A stretch of 57,070 bases of DNA, taken from assembly GCF_000613345.1 (NCBI RefSeq), contig NZ_BAIS01000008.1, positions 1 to 57,070 on the forward strand, in the 5' to 3' direction. Origin of the DNA: Prevotella disiens JCM 6334 = ATCC 29426 (lineage in GTDB: Bacteria > Bacteroidota > Bacteroidia > Bacteroidales > Bacteroidaceae). A program made the translations under genes and the position numbers. Positions 20,429-29,452 of the stretch are shown in pieces; within the stretch, counting starts at the first letter, position 1; each line of letters starts with the position of its first letter. Under the pieces are notes generated by a model, which was not told the origin of the DNA, made no database searches, and saw only the letters and a program-made list of their open reading frames with translations.

Positions 20429-20726
20429 AAGAGCAAAAAACATTGATTTAATTTGAGAACAATTTGCACGATAATTCAATTATTTTTCAAAAAAATATTC
20501 AAAAATTTATTCACCGAGATTCCACTTTTATTGCGTCCATCATTCTGTTGTGTGGCTTTTTTTATGGGAGAATTTTGTTTGAGGAAAGCGAAGAATGTTG
20601 CAGGAGAAAAGAAAAGAATAGAATTAGGCAAAGTAAAGAATGGAAAAGAGAAAGCGAAAGAATGGAAATGAGAAAGCGAAAGAGTCACGTTTTCTGTGGC
20701 TTGCGCCCTTGTTCGTGGGAGTTTCG

Positions 20727-20830
20727 GACTGGTCGGACTGGTCGGACAAATCAGACTTGTCCGACTTGTCCGACTTTGCTTTTAAAACAACCCCACATCA
20801 GACCCGTCCGACAAGTCCGACTCGTCCAAA
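20727..20830. repeat. 9-bp GAC-phased intergenic repeat, site B
   Basis: GAC recurs every 9 bases at 20727, 20736, 20745, 20754, 20763 and 20772, and again at 20801, 20810 and 20819. Units include GACTGGTCG, GACTTGTCC and GACAAGTCC. The left and right parts are partly complementary and could pair. Confidence 0.85.
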
Positions 20831-20862
20831 AAACTAAAATCCCCCAACTCCCTTCAAAATAA

Positions 20863-20896
20863 AAAAGGAGCAACTTCTTACGAAATTGCTCCTTTT
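20863..20896 (-). terminator. Terminator of the M23 peptidase gene
   Basis: AAAAGGAGCAA (20863-20873) and TTGCTCCTTTT (20886-20896) form an 11-bp stem 26 bases beyond the stop in the minus direction, followed by a T-rich run. Confidence 0.82.
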
Positions 20897-20921
20897 CTTT
20901 ATAATTTTCTTACTTAAACGA

Positions 20922-21911
20922 TTAGCTATATCTTAATATTTGCCCATCAACAAGTCGGGTATAAATGCCCAAATGGTTGAGTTTACAAAGTTGTTCCTTT
21001 GTTATGCCGTGCTGTTTTGCAATTGATTCCAATGTTTCGCCTTCTGCCACCTTGTGGTAAAGAATCTGACTATTGCTTGTTTGCGCTTGACTTGGGCGGC
21101 GTGAAGAATAATCGGTTGATACGTTCTGGCTCTTATATGACGAACGACCAGTACCTTGAATGTTCTCACGAGAATAGCCTGGGCTTGCAGCTTTACCACG
21201 AAGTGCTGTTGCACGTGCTGACTCGCTTTCCAAAGTGCTACGACGGAACGTATAAAAGTCGCCTGTTACGTCTTGATGAGGAAAATCGAAAAGCAAAGCA
21301 GGGTTGATAGCTACACCTGCGAGGCGTGTTTCGAAGTGAAGGTGAGAACCTGTTGAACGTCCTGTATTACCACCGAGAGCAATAGGTTCGCCTGCTCTAA
21401 CAATTTGATTGGCATGTACAATTTGTTTTGAAAGGTGTCCATAATAAGTTTCAAGCCCATTATTATGGCGAATAATAACATATCTTCCATAGCCTCGTGG
21501 TTCATTTCCTACGACACGCACTTTGCCTGAGAATGCAGAACGTATGGTATCGCCAATATAAACCTTAATATCAAGTCCCTTATGAGCGCGTCCCCAACGG
21601 CGTCCGTAGTTACTTGTTACGACACGGCTTGGTGTTGGCATGTGGAAACCACGCAAGTCTATTTTATAAACATCAGGAAGATAGCCAGAAGCGTGTGTGC
21701 GGCTATTGCTCCAATCACTATAAATAGAAGCTGATGGGTTGGCTATTTCTTCAGATTCTTGCAAGCGATTGATTACAATTGTATCCAAACTCTTTGTACG
21801 ACGATCTACCGGCGATTGGCGTGCAATCAAGTCTTGGGCGCAAGCAGGAACTGCTATAAATCCCAAAAGAGCCGATAATCCTATTGTTTTTACAAATTTC
21901 TTCAAAGTCAT
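20922..21911 (-). CDS. M23 metallopeptidase with C-terminal LysM domain
   Basis: This 329-residue exported protein probably cuts or remodels peptidoglycan cross-links. It has a signal peptide (about 1-25, ACAQ). The LytM/M23 domain (about 95-210) shows the zinc motifs GRAHKGLDIKV and SHLHFET, with YYGHL between them, so it is likely catalytic. A basic Ser-rich linker (about 225-280) leads to one LysM repeat at the end (EGETLESIAKQHG, about 285-328), which binds peptidoglycan. It is monocistronic, with its own terminator and a TATCTTTG box about 116 bases upstream. Confidence 0.92.
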   Translation of the reverse strand: MTLKKFVKTIGLSALLGFIAVPACAQDLIARQSPVDRRTKSLDTIVINRLQESEEIANPSASIYSDWSNSRTHASGYLPDVYKIDLRGFHMPTPSRVVTSNYGRRWGRAHKGLDIKVYIGDTIRSAFSGKVRVVGNEPRGYGRYVIIRHNNGLETYYGHLSKQIVHANQIVRAGEPIALGGNTGRSTGSHLHFETRLAGVAINPALLFDFPHQDVTGDFYTFRRSTLESESARATALRGKAASPGYSRENIQGTGRSSYKSQNVSTDYSSRRPSQAQTSNSQILYHKVAEGETLESIAKQHGITKEQLCKLNHLGIYTRLVDGQILRYS

Positions 21912-22026
21912 TGTTTACTTATCTATTCGGTTAAGAATGAAAATCGAAACATAATATAGTTACGATTGGGTTTAAATGAACACGTTAACCAATACAAAAA
22001 GTTAACGATTTATTTCACAAACGTTG

Positions 22027-22034
22027 CAAAGATA
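22027..22034 (-). promoter_or_regulatory. Promoter -7 box of the M23 peptidase
   Basis: TATCTTTG on the minus strand, about 116 bases ahead of the ATG, giving a leader of about 105 nucleotides. Confidence 0.45.
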
Positions 22035-22173
22035 AGTAATTTCTTTTATAAATACTTTCCCCTTAACAGTTTTTATTGCAATTATATTTCATGGTGTTGC
22101 TTTGCTAAGAAAAAATGTTTTTAGACGAAAATCCCTTTATATTAGGCTTTTTCAATTATATTTGTAATAATTA

Positions 22174-24270
22174 CTAAGATATTGCAGCCCAATTTATATT
22201 AGTATTTCTTAACTCTTTCAATCGATTCCAAAGTAAAGAATATTCACTTTTTGAGCAGGTTGGGTCGTCTTCTATAATGCGCTTAGCCTCATCTCGTGCC
22301 ATTTGCACCAACTGTCCGTCGCGTGCAATGTCGGCAATTTTTAAATCGAAAGCAATACCACTTTGTTGCGTTCCTTCAAGGTCGCCAGGTCCACGGAGTT
22401 TCAAATCGGCTTCAGCTATCTCGAATCCGTCGTTGGTATCACACATAATTTCAATGCGTTTGCGTGTCTCTGTGGTTAATTTCTGATTGGTAACGAGTAT
22501 GCAATAGCTTTGTTCTGCGCCACGTCCAACACGTCCTCGCAACTGGTGGAGTTGGGAAAGTCCGAAACGTTGCGCATCAAGAATGACCATTACACTGGCA
22601 TTAGGAACGTTCACGCCTACTTCTATGACCGTTGTAGCCACCAATATTTGAGTTTTTCCCTCGACAAAAAGTTTCATTTCTGCCTCCTTTTCCTTGTCTT
22701 TCATCTTCCCATGAATCTTGCTCATGCTGCATTCTGGGAACACTTCCTTTAAGGCTTCATAGCCACTTTCAAGGTTTTTAAGGTCTATTTTCTCACTTTC
22801 TTTTATCAAAGGGAACACAATATAAACTTGGCGACCCAACTGAATTTGCTTGCGAATGCCATCGTAAAGACTTACTGTTTGGGTGTCAAACTTATGAATT
22901 GTTTGTATCGGTTTGCGTCCAGGAGGCAGTTCGTCAATCACACTCACGTCTAAATCGCCATAAATAGTCATGGCTAAAGTGCGTGGAATAGGCGTTGCTG
23001 TCATCACAAGTACATGGGGTGGATTTTCATTCTTGCTCCATAGTTTGGCTCTTTGTGCGACTCCGAAACGGTGTTGTTCGTCTATGACTGCCAAACCTAA
23101 ATTATTGAATTGCACTTTATCTTCTATAATAGCGTGCGTTCCCACAATAATATGAATCGAACCATCAAGGAGTCCGTCTAAAACTTCCTTGCGTTTTTTG
23201 CCTTTTACAATGCCTGTTAAAAGTTCAATGCGCAGATTCATGCCTTTCAAAAAATCTTTTAGCGTTTGCACATGTTGCTCTGCTAAGATTTCAGTAGGTG
23301 CCATTAAGCACGCTTGAAAGCCATTATCAACTGCTATTAACATTGACATAAGAGCCACAAGTGTTTTGCCTGAACCTACATCACCTTGCAAAAGTCGGTT
23401 CATTTGCTGTCCACTGCCCATATCAGCACGTATTTCTTTCATCACACGCTTTTGAGCATTGGTGAGTTCAAAGGGCAGATTGTGCGCATAAAACCAATTG
23501 AATTGTGCGCCAACTTTCTTGAAATAAAGTCCACGATACTTGCGTCTGTGGTCGCTGGCATACCTTAATATATTGAGTTGAACGTAAAAAAGTTCTTCAA
23601 ATTTTAGGCGAACTTTCGCACGTTGCGTGTCTTCTATCGACTTAGGATAATGGATTCTACGCACAGCTTCGTTCCTTGAAATCAAGTGTAAGCGTTCCGT
23701 TATAAAATCAGGGAGTGTTTCTGGCAAGGTGGTAGTCAGTTTTGTAATGAGTGTTTTGGTCAATTTCTCTATGGCACGCGATGTTATTCCTGCCTTTTTC
23801 ATCTTTTCTGTGGTGATGTAAAAAGGCTGCATTCCCATGTCGTTGAGTTGCAATTCTGACGCCTCGTCAATATCTGGGTGTGAAAAATTGAACCTTCCGT
23901 TGTAGACAGTGGGCTTTCCGAAGACAATGTATTCCTTCCCTATGATATAGTTTTTGTAGATATATTGCGAACCATTGAACCAAACGAGGTCGCAAACGCC
24001 GTGCCCATCGCTGAAATGAGCCACAACTCGTTTCTTTCTTTTGCCCATTTCAAACTCTTCAAAGCTAAGGATACGGCCTTTAATTTGAACAAAAGGCATA
24101 TCAGGAACTAACTCTGAAATGAGGTAAACCTTCGTCCTATCAACGTATTTGTAAGGATAATATTCCAACAAATCACGATAAGTACTGATGCCAAGCTCCT
24201 TGCTTAGAATCTCTTTTTTGCGTGGTCCCACGCCTGAAAGGTACATTAAATCTTGTTGGAGTATATCCAT
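22174..24270 (-). CDS. recG: ATP-dependent DNA helicase RecG
   Basis: This 698-residue helicase remodels stalled replication forks and Holliday junctions. The N-terminal wedge/OB part (about 1-230, beginning YLSGVGPRKKEIL) is followed by the two RecA-like domains: Walker A LLQGDVGSGKT (about 289), the DEQH box in VIDEQHRFG, TATPIPRTL, and motif VI QLRGRVGRG. The C-terminal GPGDLEGTQQSG is a RecG hallmark. Length fits the family. It is the last gene of a minus-strand operon, 12 bases after ispD. No clear terminator follows it. Confidence 0.96.
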   Translation of the reverse strand: MDILQQDLMYLSGVGPRKKEILSKELGISTYRDLLEYYPYKYVDRTKVYLISELVPDMPFVQIKGRILSFEEFEMGKRKKRVVAHFSDGHGVCDLVWFNGSQYIYKNYIIGKEYIVFGKPTVYNGRFNFSHPDIDEASELQLNDMGMQPFYITTEKMKKAGITSRAIEKLTKTLITKLTTTLPETLPDFITERLHLISRNEAVRRIHYPKSIEDTQRAKVRLKFEELFYVQLNILRYASDHRRKYRGLYFKKVGAQFNWFYAHNLPFELTNAQKRVMKEIRADMGSGQQMNRLLQGDVGSGKTLVALMSMLIAVDNGFQACLMAPTEILAEQHVQTLKDFLKGMNLRIELLTGIVKGKKRKEVLDGLLDGSIHIIVGTHAIIEDKVQFNNLGLAVIDEQHRFGVAQRAKLWSKNENPPHVLVMTATPIPRTLAMTIYGDLDVSVIDELPPGRKPIQTIHKFDTQTVSLYDGIRKQIQLGRQVYIVFPLIKESEKIDLKNLESGYEALKEVFPECSMSKIHGKMKDKEKEAEMKLFVEGKTQILVATTVIEVGVNVPNASVMVILDAQRFGLSQLHQLRGRVGRGAEQSYCILVTNQKLTTETRKRIEIMCDTNDGFEIAEADLKLRGPGDLEGTQQSGIAFDLKIADIARDGQLVQMARDEAKRIIEDDPTCSKSEYSLLWNRLKELRNTNINWAAIS

Positions 24271-24282
24271 TGTTTTTTATTT

Positions 24283-24960
24283 TTATTGGTTGGCTGCGAT
24301 AATTTCAGCCACTTTCAAGTCGAATGGTGTTGTTATTTTGATGTTTTCGCTATTGCCTTCCACCAAAGAAACCTTACAACCAAACTGTTCCATAACGGTT
24401 GCGTCGTCTGTAAAAGTAGTTTGATAAGGTTGAGCGAATGCCATTTTTACCATTGCAATATTGAAAACTTGTGGCGTTTGCACACTTCTGAAGGCTGAAC
24501 GGTCTACACTTTTCGAATTTCCGTTTTGGTCTACTTGGCGCAAACTGTCGATAACAGGCAGCACAGGAATGGCAGCACACGTTTTTTGAGCCTCATCGAA
24601 GCAACGTTTGATGGTTTCTTCGGAAACAAAAGGGCGCACACCATCGTGAAAACCCACCAATCCGTCATCGCTATCAGGTATCATAGCCAAACCATTTTTC
24701 GATGATTCAAAGCGAGTTTCACCTCCATTTGCAACTTGATGTTCTATGTTGAAAGCATGTTTTTCGCATAATTCATGCCACATTGCTTGCTGGTTTTGAG
24801 GCAGAACCACAATAATTTTCATTTCCGCATCATAGTGATGAAAACGCTCAATGGTGTGCATCAACACAGGTTTCCCATTGATTGGAAGAAATTGTTTGGG
24901 CATTTCGCTACCCATTCTCAACCCTTTTCCGCCTGCAACGATTACGATATAATTCATCAT
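24283..24960 (-). CDS. ispD: 2-C-methyl-D-erythritol 4-phosphate cytidylyltransferase IspD
   Basis: This 225-residue cytoplasmic enzyme makes CDP-methylerythritol from MEP and CTP in the non-mevalonate isoprenoid pathway. The nucleotide-binding loop AGGKGLRMGSEMPKQF is at about residues 9-24, with HDGVRPFVS (about 106-114) and DDATVMEQFG near the end. Two adjacent ATG codons (24960 and 24957) could start it; the difference is one residue. It sits between the DJ-1 family gene (9 bases upstream) and recG (12 bases downstream), one transcript. Confidence 0.95.
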   Translation of the reverse strand: MMNYIVIVAGGKGLRMGSEMPKQFLPINGKPVLMHTIERFHHYDAEMKIIVVLPQNQQAMWHELCEKHAFNIEHQVANGGETRFESSKNGLAMIPDSDDGLVGFHDGVRPFVSEETIKRCFDEAQKTCAAIPVLPVIDSLRQVDQNGNSKSVDRSAFRSVQTPQVFNIAMVKMAFAQPYQTTFTDDATVMEQFGCKVSLVEGNSENIKITTPFDLKVAEIIAANQ

Positions 24961-24969
24961 TTCAAAACT

Positions 24970-25539
24970 TTAATGCAGTTTCATCATCTCTGTGATGAGC
25001 ATAGCGTCCTTGATTTCCTTCGCATTAGCCTCTGAAGTGAGTTGCGCTAATATTGCAAAGCCATACATAAAGGCAGCAGCAGGACCTTTTCCTGTGGTAA
25101 TATTCTTATCTATTGTACATAATTCGCCTGTATGTTCTGCACCTGTTAATCGTTTTTCAAAGCCTGGATAACACGTTGCACGCTTACCTTTCAAGGCACC
25201 AACTGAACCTAAAACCATAGGACCCGCACAGATTGCACCTAACTTTTTGCCTGCTTCATTGTAAGCAACGAGCAGAGAACGCAGTCCATCGTGTAGGTTT
25301 AAATTAGCCGCACCAGGCATTCCGCCAGGTAAAAGGAGCATATCTGCGTCCATAAAATCGGCAGTTTCGGTAAACAAAAGGTCGGCTTTCATGGTTACAC
25401 CATTAGCCGATTCCACCATTAAACTGTCAGAAATACTTACAGTTTTCACTTCTACTCCACCTCGGCGGAGAATATCTACGGGTGCCAAAGCCTCAATATC
25501 TTCAAAGCCATTGGCAAGAAATTCATATACCTTTGCCAT
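24970..25539 (-). CDS. DJ-1/PfpI family protein
   Basis: This 189-residue cytoplasmic protein has the flavodoxin-like DJ-1 fold: YEFLANGFEDIEALAP at the start with the conserved acidic residue, LLLPGGMPGA, and the nucleophile elbow AICAGP with its reactive Cys (about residue 106). Relatives act as redox-sensing chaperones or as glyoxalase/deglycase-like enzymes; which applies here cannot be told. It is the first gene of the DJ-1, ispD, recG operon. Confidence 0.9.
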   Translation of the reverse strand: MAKVYEFLANGFEDIEALAPVDILRRGGVEVKTVSISDSLMVESANGVTMKADLLFTETADFMDADMLLLPGGMPGAANLNLHDGLRSLLVAYNEAGKKLGAICAGPMVLGSVGALKGKRATCYPGFEKRLTGAEHTGELCTIDKNITTGKGPAAAFMYGFAILAQLTSEANAKEIKDAMLITEMMKLH

Positions 25540-25773
25540 ATATTTTTTGCTTTATTCTTTAAAAATCCAACTTAATTCGCTATTTTTGCAAGGAAAAGGG
25601 TCTACTTTATTGACAACACAATAGATAAAAAGTGTTTCTTGCCCCATATTCTTTGCATTCTAACGCACATGCAAATATACAAAATTATTCATGATTGAGC
25701 GAAAGAGTGATACAGAAAAGATGTACAAAATAGTGCAGAAAAAAGGTTAGCAGACCATAAAACAAGAAATGAT

Positions 25774-26661
25774 ATGTCGAAAAAGAAACTTAGTTTTGCT
25801 ATTTTTGGCAACGATAGACAAGCCTTAGAAACAGTACATATATGGGAGGTGCTTGACTATTTAGCCAAGCGTGAAGCCGAAATTTACATGGAAGAAGGTT
25901 TCTACAACGACCTTTGCAAAGACTTAAACGAAGATATTCATGTTTCAGGCGTGTTCGATGGTGCCAATTTTAATACCGATTATGCGATTTCATTAGGCGG
26001 TGATGGAACTTTTTTGCGTGCTGCCAGCAAAGTGGGAGCAAAACAAATTCCTATTATCGGAGTCAATATGGGGCGTTTAGGGTTCCTCGCTAACATTTCC
26101 CCAAGCGAGATTAAAGAAACGTTAGACGATATTTATAACGGCAGTTTCGACATTGATGAACGTGCTATTATTAAGTTAGAATCGGAAAGCGAAATCATCG
26201 AAGCCTATCCTTATGCCCTTAACGACATTGCAATCCTTAAGCGTGACAATGCGTCTATGATTACAATTTACGTCAATATCAATGGCGAATATCTTGTAAC
26301 CTACCTTGCCGATGGGCTTATCGTCAGCACTCCAACGGGTTCAACGGCTTATTCGCTGTCGAATGGAGGGCCAATTTTAGTGCCACACAGTGCGATTTTG
26401 AGTTTAACCCCTGTTGCCCCTCACAGTTTAAACATTCGTCCGATTGTTTTAAACGACAATGTTGAAATAAAAATAGAGGTCGAAAGCCGCAGCCATAACT
26501 TCCTTGTTGCCATTGACGGAAGGTCAATCAACTTGCACGAAGGAACTGTTCTAACCATTCATAAGGCTCCTTTTGTAACACGAATCGTTAAACGTCGTGG
26601 GCATAATTATTATTCTACATTGCGTAAAAAACTCATGTTGGGTGCTGACTCACGCAAATAA
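25774..26661 (+). CDS. nadK: NAD kinase
   Basis: This 295-residue cytoplasmic enzyme phosphorylates NAD to NADP. The diagnostic motifs are ISLGGDGTFLRAA (about 72-84), NMGRLGFLANI and STPTGSTAYSLSNGGP, all intact. The gene is divergent from the DJ-1, ispD, recG operon and 35 bases ahead of an ABC exporter on the same strand, with which it may be cotranscribed. Confidence 0.95.
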   Translation: MSKKKLSFAIFGNDRQALETVHIWEVLDYLAKREAEIYMEEGFYNDLCKDLNEDIHVSGVFDGANFNTDYAISLGGDGTFLRAASKVGAKQIPIIGVNMGRLGFLANISPSEIKETLDDIYNGSFDIDERAIIKLESESEIIEAYPYALNDIAILKRDNASMITIYVNINGEYLVTYLADGLIVSTPTGSTAYSLSNGGPILVPHSAILSLTPVAPHSLNIRPIVLNDNVEIKIEVESRSHNFLVAIDGRSINLHEGTVLTIHKAPFVTRIVKRRGHNYYSTLRKKLMLGADSRK

Positions 26662-26696
26662 TAGATAAAAAACGGATTGTCTGACACAAATTAAGA

Positions 26697-28379
26697 ATGA
26701 AATTAAGTAACATATTTAAGATTCCTAAAACAAAATATACTGCCAAAGAAATTCTAAAATGGTTGTGGGTGGCATGGAAAGGCAACCGATTACAAGCCTC
26801 TCTCAATGCTTTGATAGGATTGCTTGGTGTGATTGTTTCGCTTTCTTCGGTATGGGCTGTGCAGCATGCCATAGATGTTGCATCGCACGAAGTAAAGGGT
26901 GAAATCATCACAGCCGTATTACTCATGGGCGTTTTGATACTTTGCGACTTTGCATTGAACATCACTTCGGTTTGGATACGCAACCTTTTAGGGATAAAAG
27001 CACAGAACAGAATGCAACAAAAACTATTAGACCGCATTCTCCGTTCCGAATGGAAAGGCAAAGAAAGTCATCATTCAGGCGATGTGCTGAACCGCTTAGA
27101 GATTGACGTTGCTAATGTTGTGAACTTTTTAACAGAAATCATTCCCAACTCATTGTCTACTTTGGCACTCTTCTTGGGGGCGTTTTTCTATCTTTTTGCA
27201 ATGGATTGGCGGTTGGCAATCGTTATTGTTATTATGATTCCTATCTTCGTTGTGTTCAGCAAAATCTACATGAGACAGATGCGACACCTAACAAGTGAGG
27301 TAAGAAATTCCGACTCAAAGGTGCAAAGTATCTTGCAAGAAACCATACAACACCGTATGCTCATCAAGACATTAGAGGGTGATAGCGAAGCTGTAAACCG
27401 CTTGGAGGGAACACAAAGTGTATTGCGTAACAACATAGTACGCCGTACAAAATTCTCGGTTTTCTCTTATCTTGTTCTCAATCTTGGTTTTTCCATTGGC
27501 TATTTAATAGCATTTGGTTGGGCAGCCATACGACTTTCGGCGGGTACACTGACCTTTGGTGGCATGACAGCTTTCCTACAATTGGTCAATAGAATACAAA
27601 GTCCAGCTCGCCAATTGACTCGCTTAGTTCCGTCATTTGTATCAGTTTTCACCGCTGCTGAACGTTTAATGGAGTTAGAAGAAGACCCTTTAGAGGAGCA
27701 AGGCGACTCTATTGTTATGGATTCGCCATGTGGTGTACGTTTCAAGAATGTTACTTTTGCTTACGAAGATTCGGAAGATAATGTTATAGAACACCTTAAT
27801 TATGACTTCTACCCTGGTTCTTGTACTGCCATTTTAGGCGAAACTGGTTCGGGTAAAACTACCTTAGTACGCATCATTCTTGCCCTTTTAAAGCCTATGA
27901 ATGGCATGGTGGAAATATATAACAAGTTGGAAAATAAACAATTAAGTCCACTTTTGCGCACCAATTTTGTTTATGTACCACAAGGAAACACCTTGATGAG
28001 TGGAACTATACGCGATAATTTGCGATTGGGAAAAATCACAGCTACTGACGAAGAAATGAAGAAAGCGTTAAAACAGAGTTGTGCTGAATTTGTATTCGAC
28101 TTGCCTAATGGACTCGAAACCGAATGTACCGAACAGGGAGGCGGACTCAGTGAAGGACAAGCACAGCGTATTTCTATTGCAAGAGCCTTACTCCGTAATC
28201 GCTCTATCATGCTTTTCGATGAAGCAACCTCAGCACTTGACCCTGAAACGGAACGTCAATTGCTCAAAAACTTGTTGGAAAAGCACGATAAAACCATCAT
28301 TTTCATCACCCACCGACCAGCCGTTGTGGAATATTGCGACCAAACATTGACAATCGAAAAGCAACAACCGCACGTCTGA
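26697..28379 (+). CDS. ABC exporter half-transporter (fused membrane and ATPase domains)
   Basis: This 560-residue inner-membrane exporter subunit acts as a dimer. Six membrane helices occupy about residues 30-310. The ATPase domain has Walker A GETGSGKTT (about 381), the Q-loop YVPQGN, signature LSEGQAQRI, Walker B IMLFDEATSALD and the switch His in FITHRPAV. It is complete and probably active. Substrate unknown; MsbA-like lipid, drug and peptide exporters all share this layout. It follows nadK closely and is separated from the next gene by a 9-bp-family repeat. Confidence 0.92.
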   Translation: MKLSNIFKIPKTKYTAKEILKWLWVAWKGNRLQASLNALIGLLGVIVSLSSVWAVQHAIDVASHEVKGEIITAVLLMGVLILCDFALNITSVWIRNLLGIKAQNRMQQKLLDRILRSEWKGKESHHSGDVLNRLEIDVANVVNFLTEIIPNSLSTLALFLGAFFYLFAMDWRLAIVIVIMIPIFVVFSKIYMRQMRHLTSEVRNSDSKVQSILQETIQHRMLIKTLEGDSEAVNRLEGTQSVLRNNIVRRTKFSVFSYLVLNLGFSIGYLIAFGWAAIRLSAGTLTFGGMTAFLQLVNRIQSPARQLTRLVPSFVSVFTAAERLMELEEDPLEEQGDSIVMDSPCGVRFKNVTFAYEDSEDNVIEHLNYDFYPGSCTAILGETGSGKTTLVRIILALLKPMNGMVEIYNKLENKQLSPLLRTNFVYVPQGNTLMSGTIRDNLRLGKITATDEEMKKALKQSCAEFVFDLPNGLETECTEQGGGLSEGQAQRISIARALLRNRSIMLFDEATSALDPETERQLLKNLLEKHDKTIIFITHRPAVVEYCDQTLTIEKQQPHV

Positions 28380-28390
28380 ATCGGTCGCAA

Positions 28391-28425
28391 AGTCAGACTT
28401 GTCAGACTCTGTCAGACTCGTCCAA
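28391..28425. repeat. 9-bp GAC-phased intergenic repeat, site C
   Basis: Three units of the form GTCAGACTN (GAC at 28396, 28405 and 28415; one spacing is 10) lie in the 86-base gap between the ABC exporter and the thioredoxin-TonB gene. Confidence 0.65.
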
Positions 28426-28465
28426 TTTATTTTCAAAAAGAAACAACAATAAAAACAAAGATAAA

Positions 28466-29392
28466 ATGAAAAGAATTATTCTATCAGCTATGCTCTTCGT
28501 AGCAACTTTCGCTACTGCCTTTGCACAAGATTTGGATAGTAAATATGCTACAAATCTATTGAAACCAGGTACAACTGCACCTAATTTTTCGCTCCGTACT
28601 GCCGATGGAAAAGACATAAAACTTGAATCTTTTCGTGGCAACTACGTTCTTTTAGACTTTTGGGCGTCATGGTGTCCTGATTGTAGAAAGGAAATTCCAG
28701 CGATGAAGCAACTATGGAACGATTTTATGAACTATAATTTTCGCATCATTGGCATTTCGTTCAATACCAATAAGGAAACTTGGGTGAAAACTTATTGGGA
28801 CAAATATCAAATGAATTGGACACAAGTGAGCGAATTAAAAAAGTGGAAAAAGGAAACAACCATTGACCGTTTGTACAATGTGGAGTGGCTTCCAACCTTG
28901 TATCTCATCGACCCAAATGGAAAAATCATTCTCGGTACAGTCGAATTTGATAAACTTCGCAGCACCTTAGAGTCGTTAAAACCTCAAATGAAAACTTCGT
29001 CTGCCGACATTATGCCGCAATATGTGGGCGGAAAAGAAGCAATGGAAACTTATTTTAAGGAGTACCAACTTTACACCATTCCTACTCGTAAAATGCGCAT
29101 TGAAGCCGATGTTGAAGTGGCATTCAGCATAGAATTTGATGGACAAGTTACTGGTGCGCGTGCTGTAAAAGTGAAGAATTTACAAGCAAAGAGCGATAAA
29201 TTCAAGAAACTCAACGCTCAAAAGCAAGCTCAACTACTTGCTGAAGCTGAAAAACATTTCCGTGCCGAAGCCATTCGCTTGGTTGCTCGTATGCCTAAAT
29301 GGACTCCTGCGACAAAAAATAACCGTCCTGTGAAAGAAAATTTATTAATTACCATTCACTTTGACCCTTTCTATAAAGGGATTAAAAAGTAG
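28466..29392 (+). CDS. Periplasmic TlpA-like thioredoxin fused to a TonB-C-like domain
   Basis: This 308-residue exported protein has a signal peptide (about 1-20, AFAQ). A TlpA/ResA-type thioredoxin domain (about 30-165) follows, with active site WCPDC (Cys70, Cys73) and the cis-proline region WLPTLYLI. Residues about 205-303 resemble the C-terminal domain of TonB: VEVAFSIEFDGQVTGARAV, later RMPKWTPATKNNRPV and a final LITIHFDP. The longest frame extends to 28334 but runs through the repeat and the previous gene; the ATG at 28466 starts the signal peptide. The thioredoxin domain is sure, the TonB-C resemblance good but by eye. Confidence 0.85.
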   Translation: MKRIILSAMLFVATFATAFAQDLDSKYATNLLKPGTTAPNFSLRTADGKDIKLESFRGNYVLLDFWASWCPDCRKEIPAMKQLWNDFMNYNFRIIGISFNTNKETWVKTYWDKYQMNWTQVSELKKWKKETTIDRLYNVEWLPTLYLIDPNGKIILGTVEFDKLRSTLESLKPQMKTSSADIMPQYVGGKEAMETYFKEYQLYTIPTRKMRIEADVEVAFSIEFDGQVTGARAVKVKNLQAKSDKFKKLNAQKQAQLLAEAEKHFRAEAIRLVARMPKWTPATKNNRPVKENLLITIHFDPFYKGIKK

Positions 29393-29403
29393 AATAAAGC
29401 AAA

Positions 29404-29444
29404 CTCTCCCCAGCTTTTTTATATTGAAAGAAAGTTGGGGAGAG
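29404..29444. terminator. Hairpin between converging genes
   Basis: CTCTCCCC (29404-29411) pairs with GGGGAGAG (29437-29444), and flanking bases extend the stem to about 14 with one mismatch. The T tract is weak on both sides, so termination is likely but not certain. Confidence 0.6.
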
Positions 29445-29452
29445 ATTAAAAT

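Larger units (their letters stand above)
20130..20921. other. Intergenic region between malQ and the M23 peptidase gene
   Basis: This 790-bp stretch has no supported gene. From malQ outward it holds the promoter (20150-20181), the LacI-type operator (20212-20225), repeat site 2 of the 22-bp family (20342-20428), repeat site B of the 9-bp family (20727-20830), and the M23 gene's terminator (20863-20896). Open frames crossing it are periodic because of the repeats and are not believed. Confidence 0.65.

Noticed and set aside
20453..20862. Plus-strand open frames across the malQ-M23 gap
   Set aside because: They exist because 9-bp repeats stay open in all frames and read as Ser-Asp-X triplets; no start signal or family.
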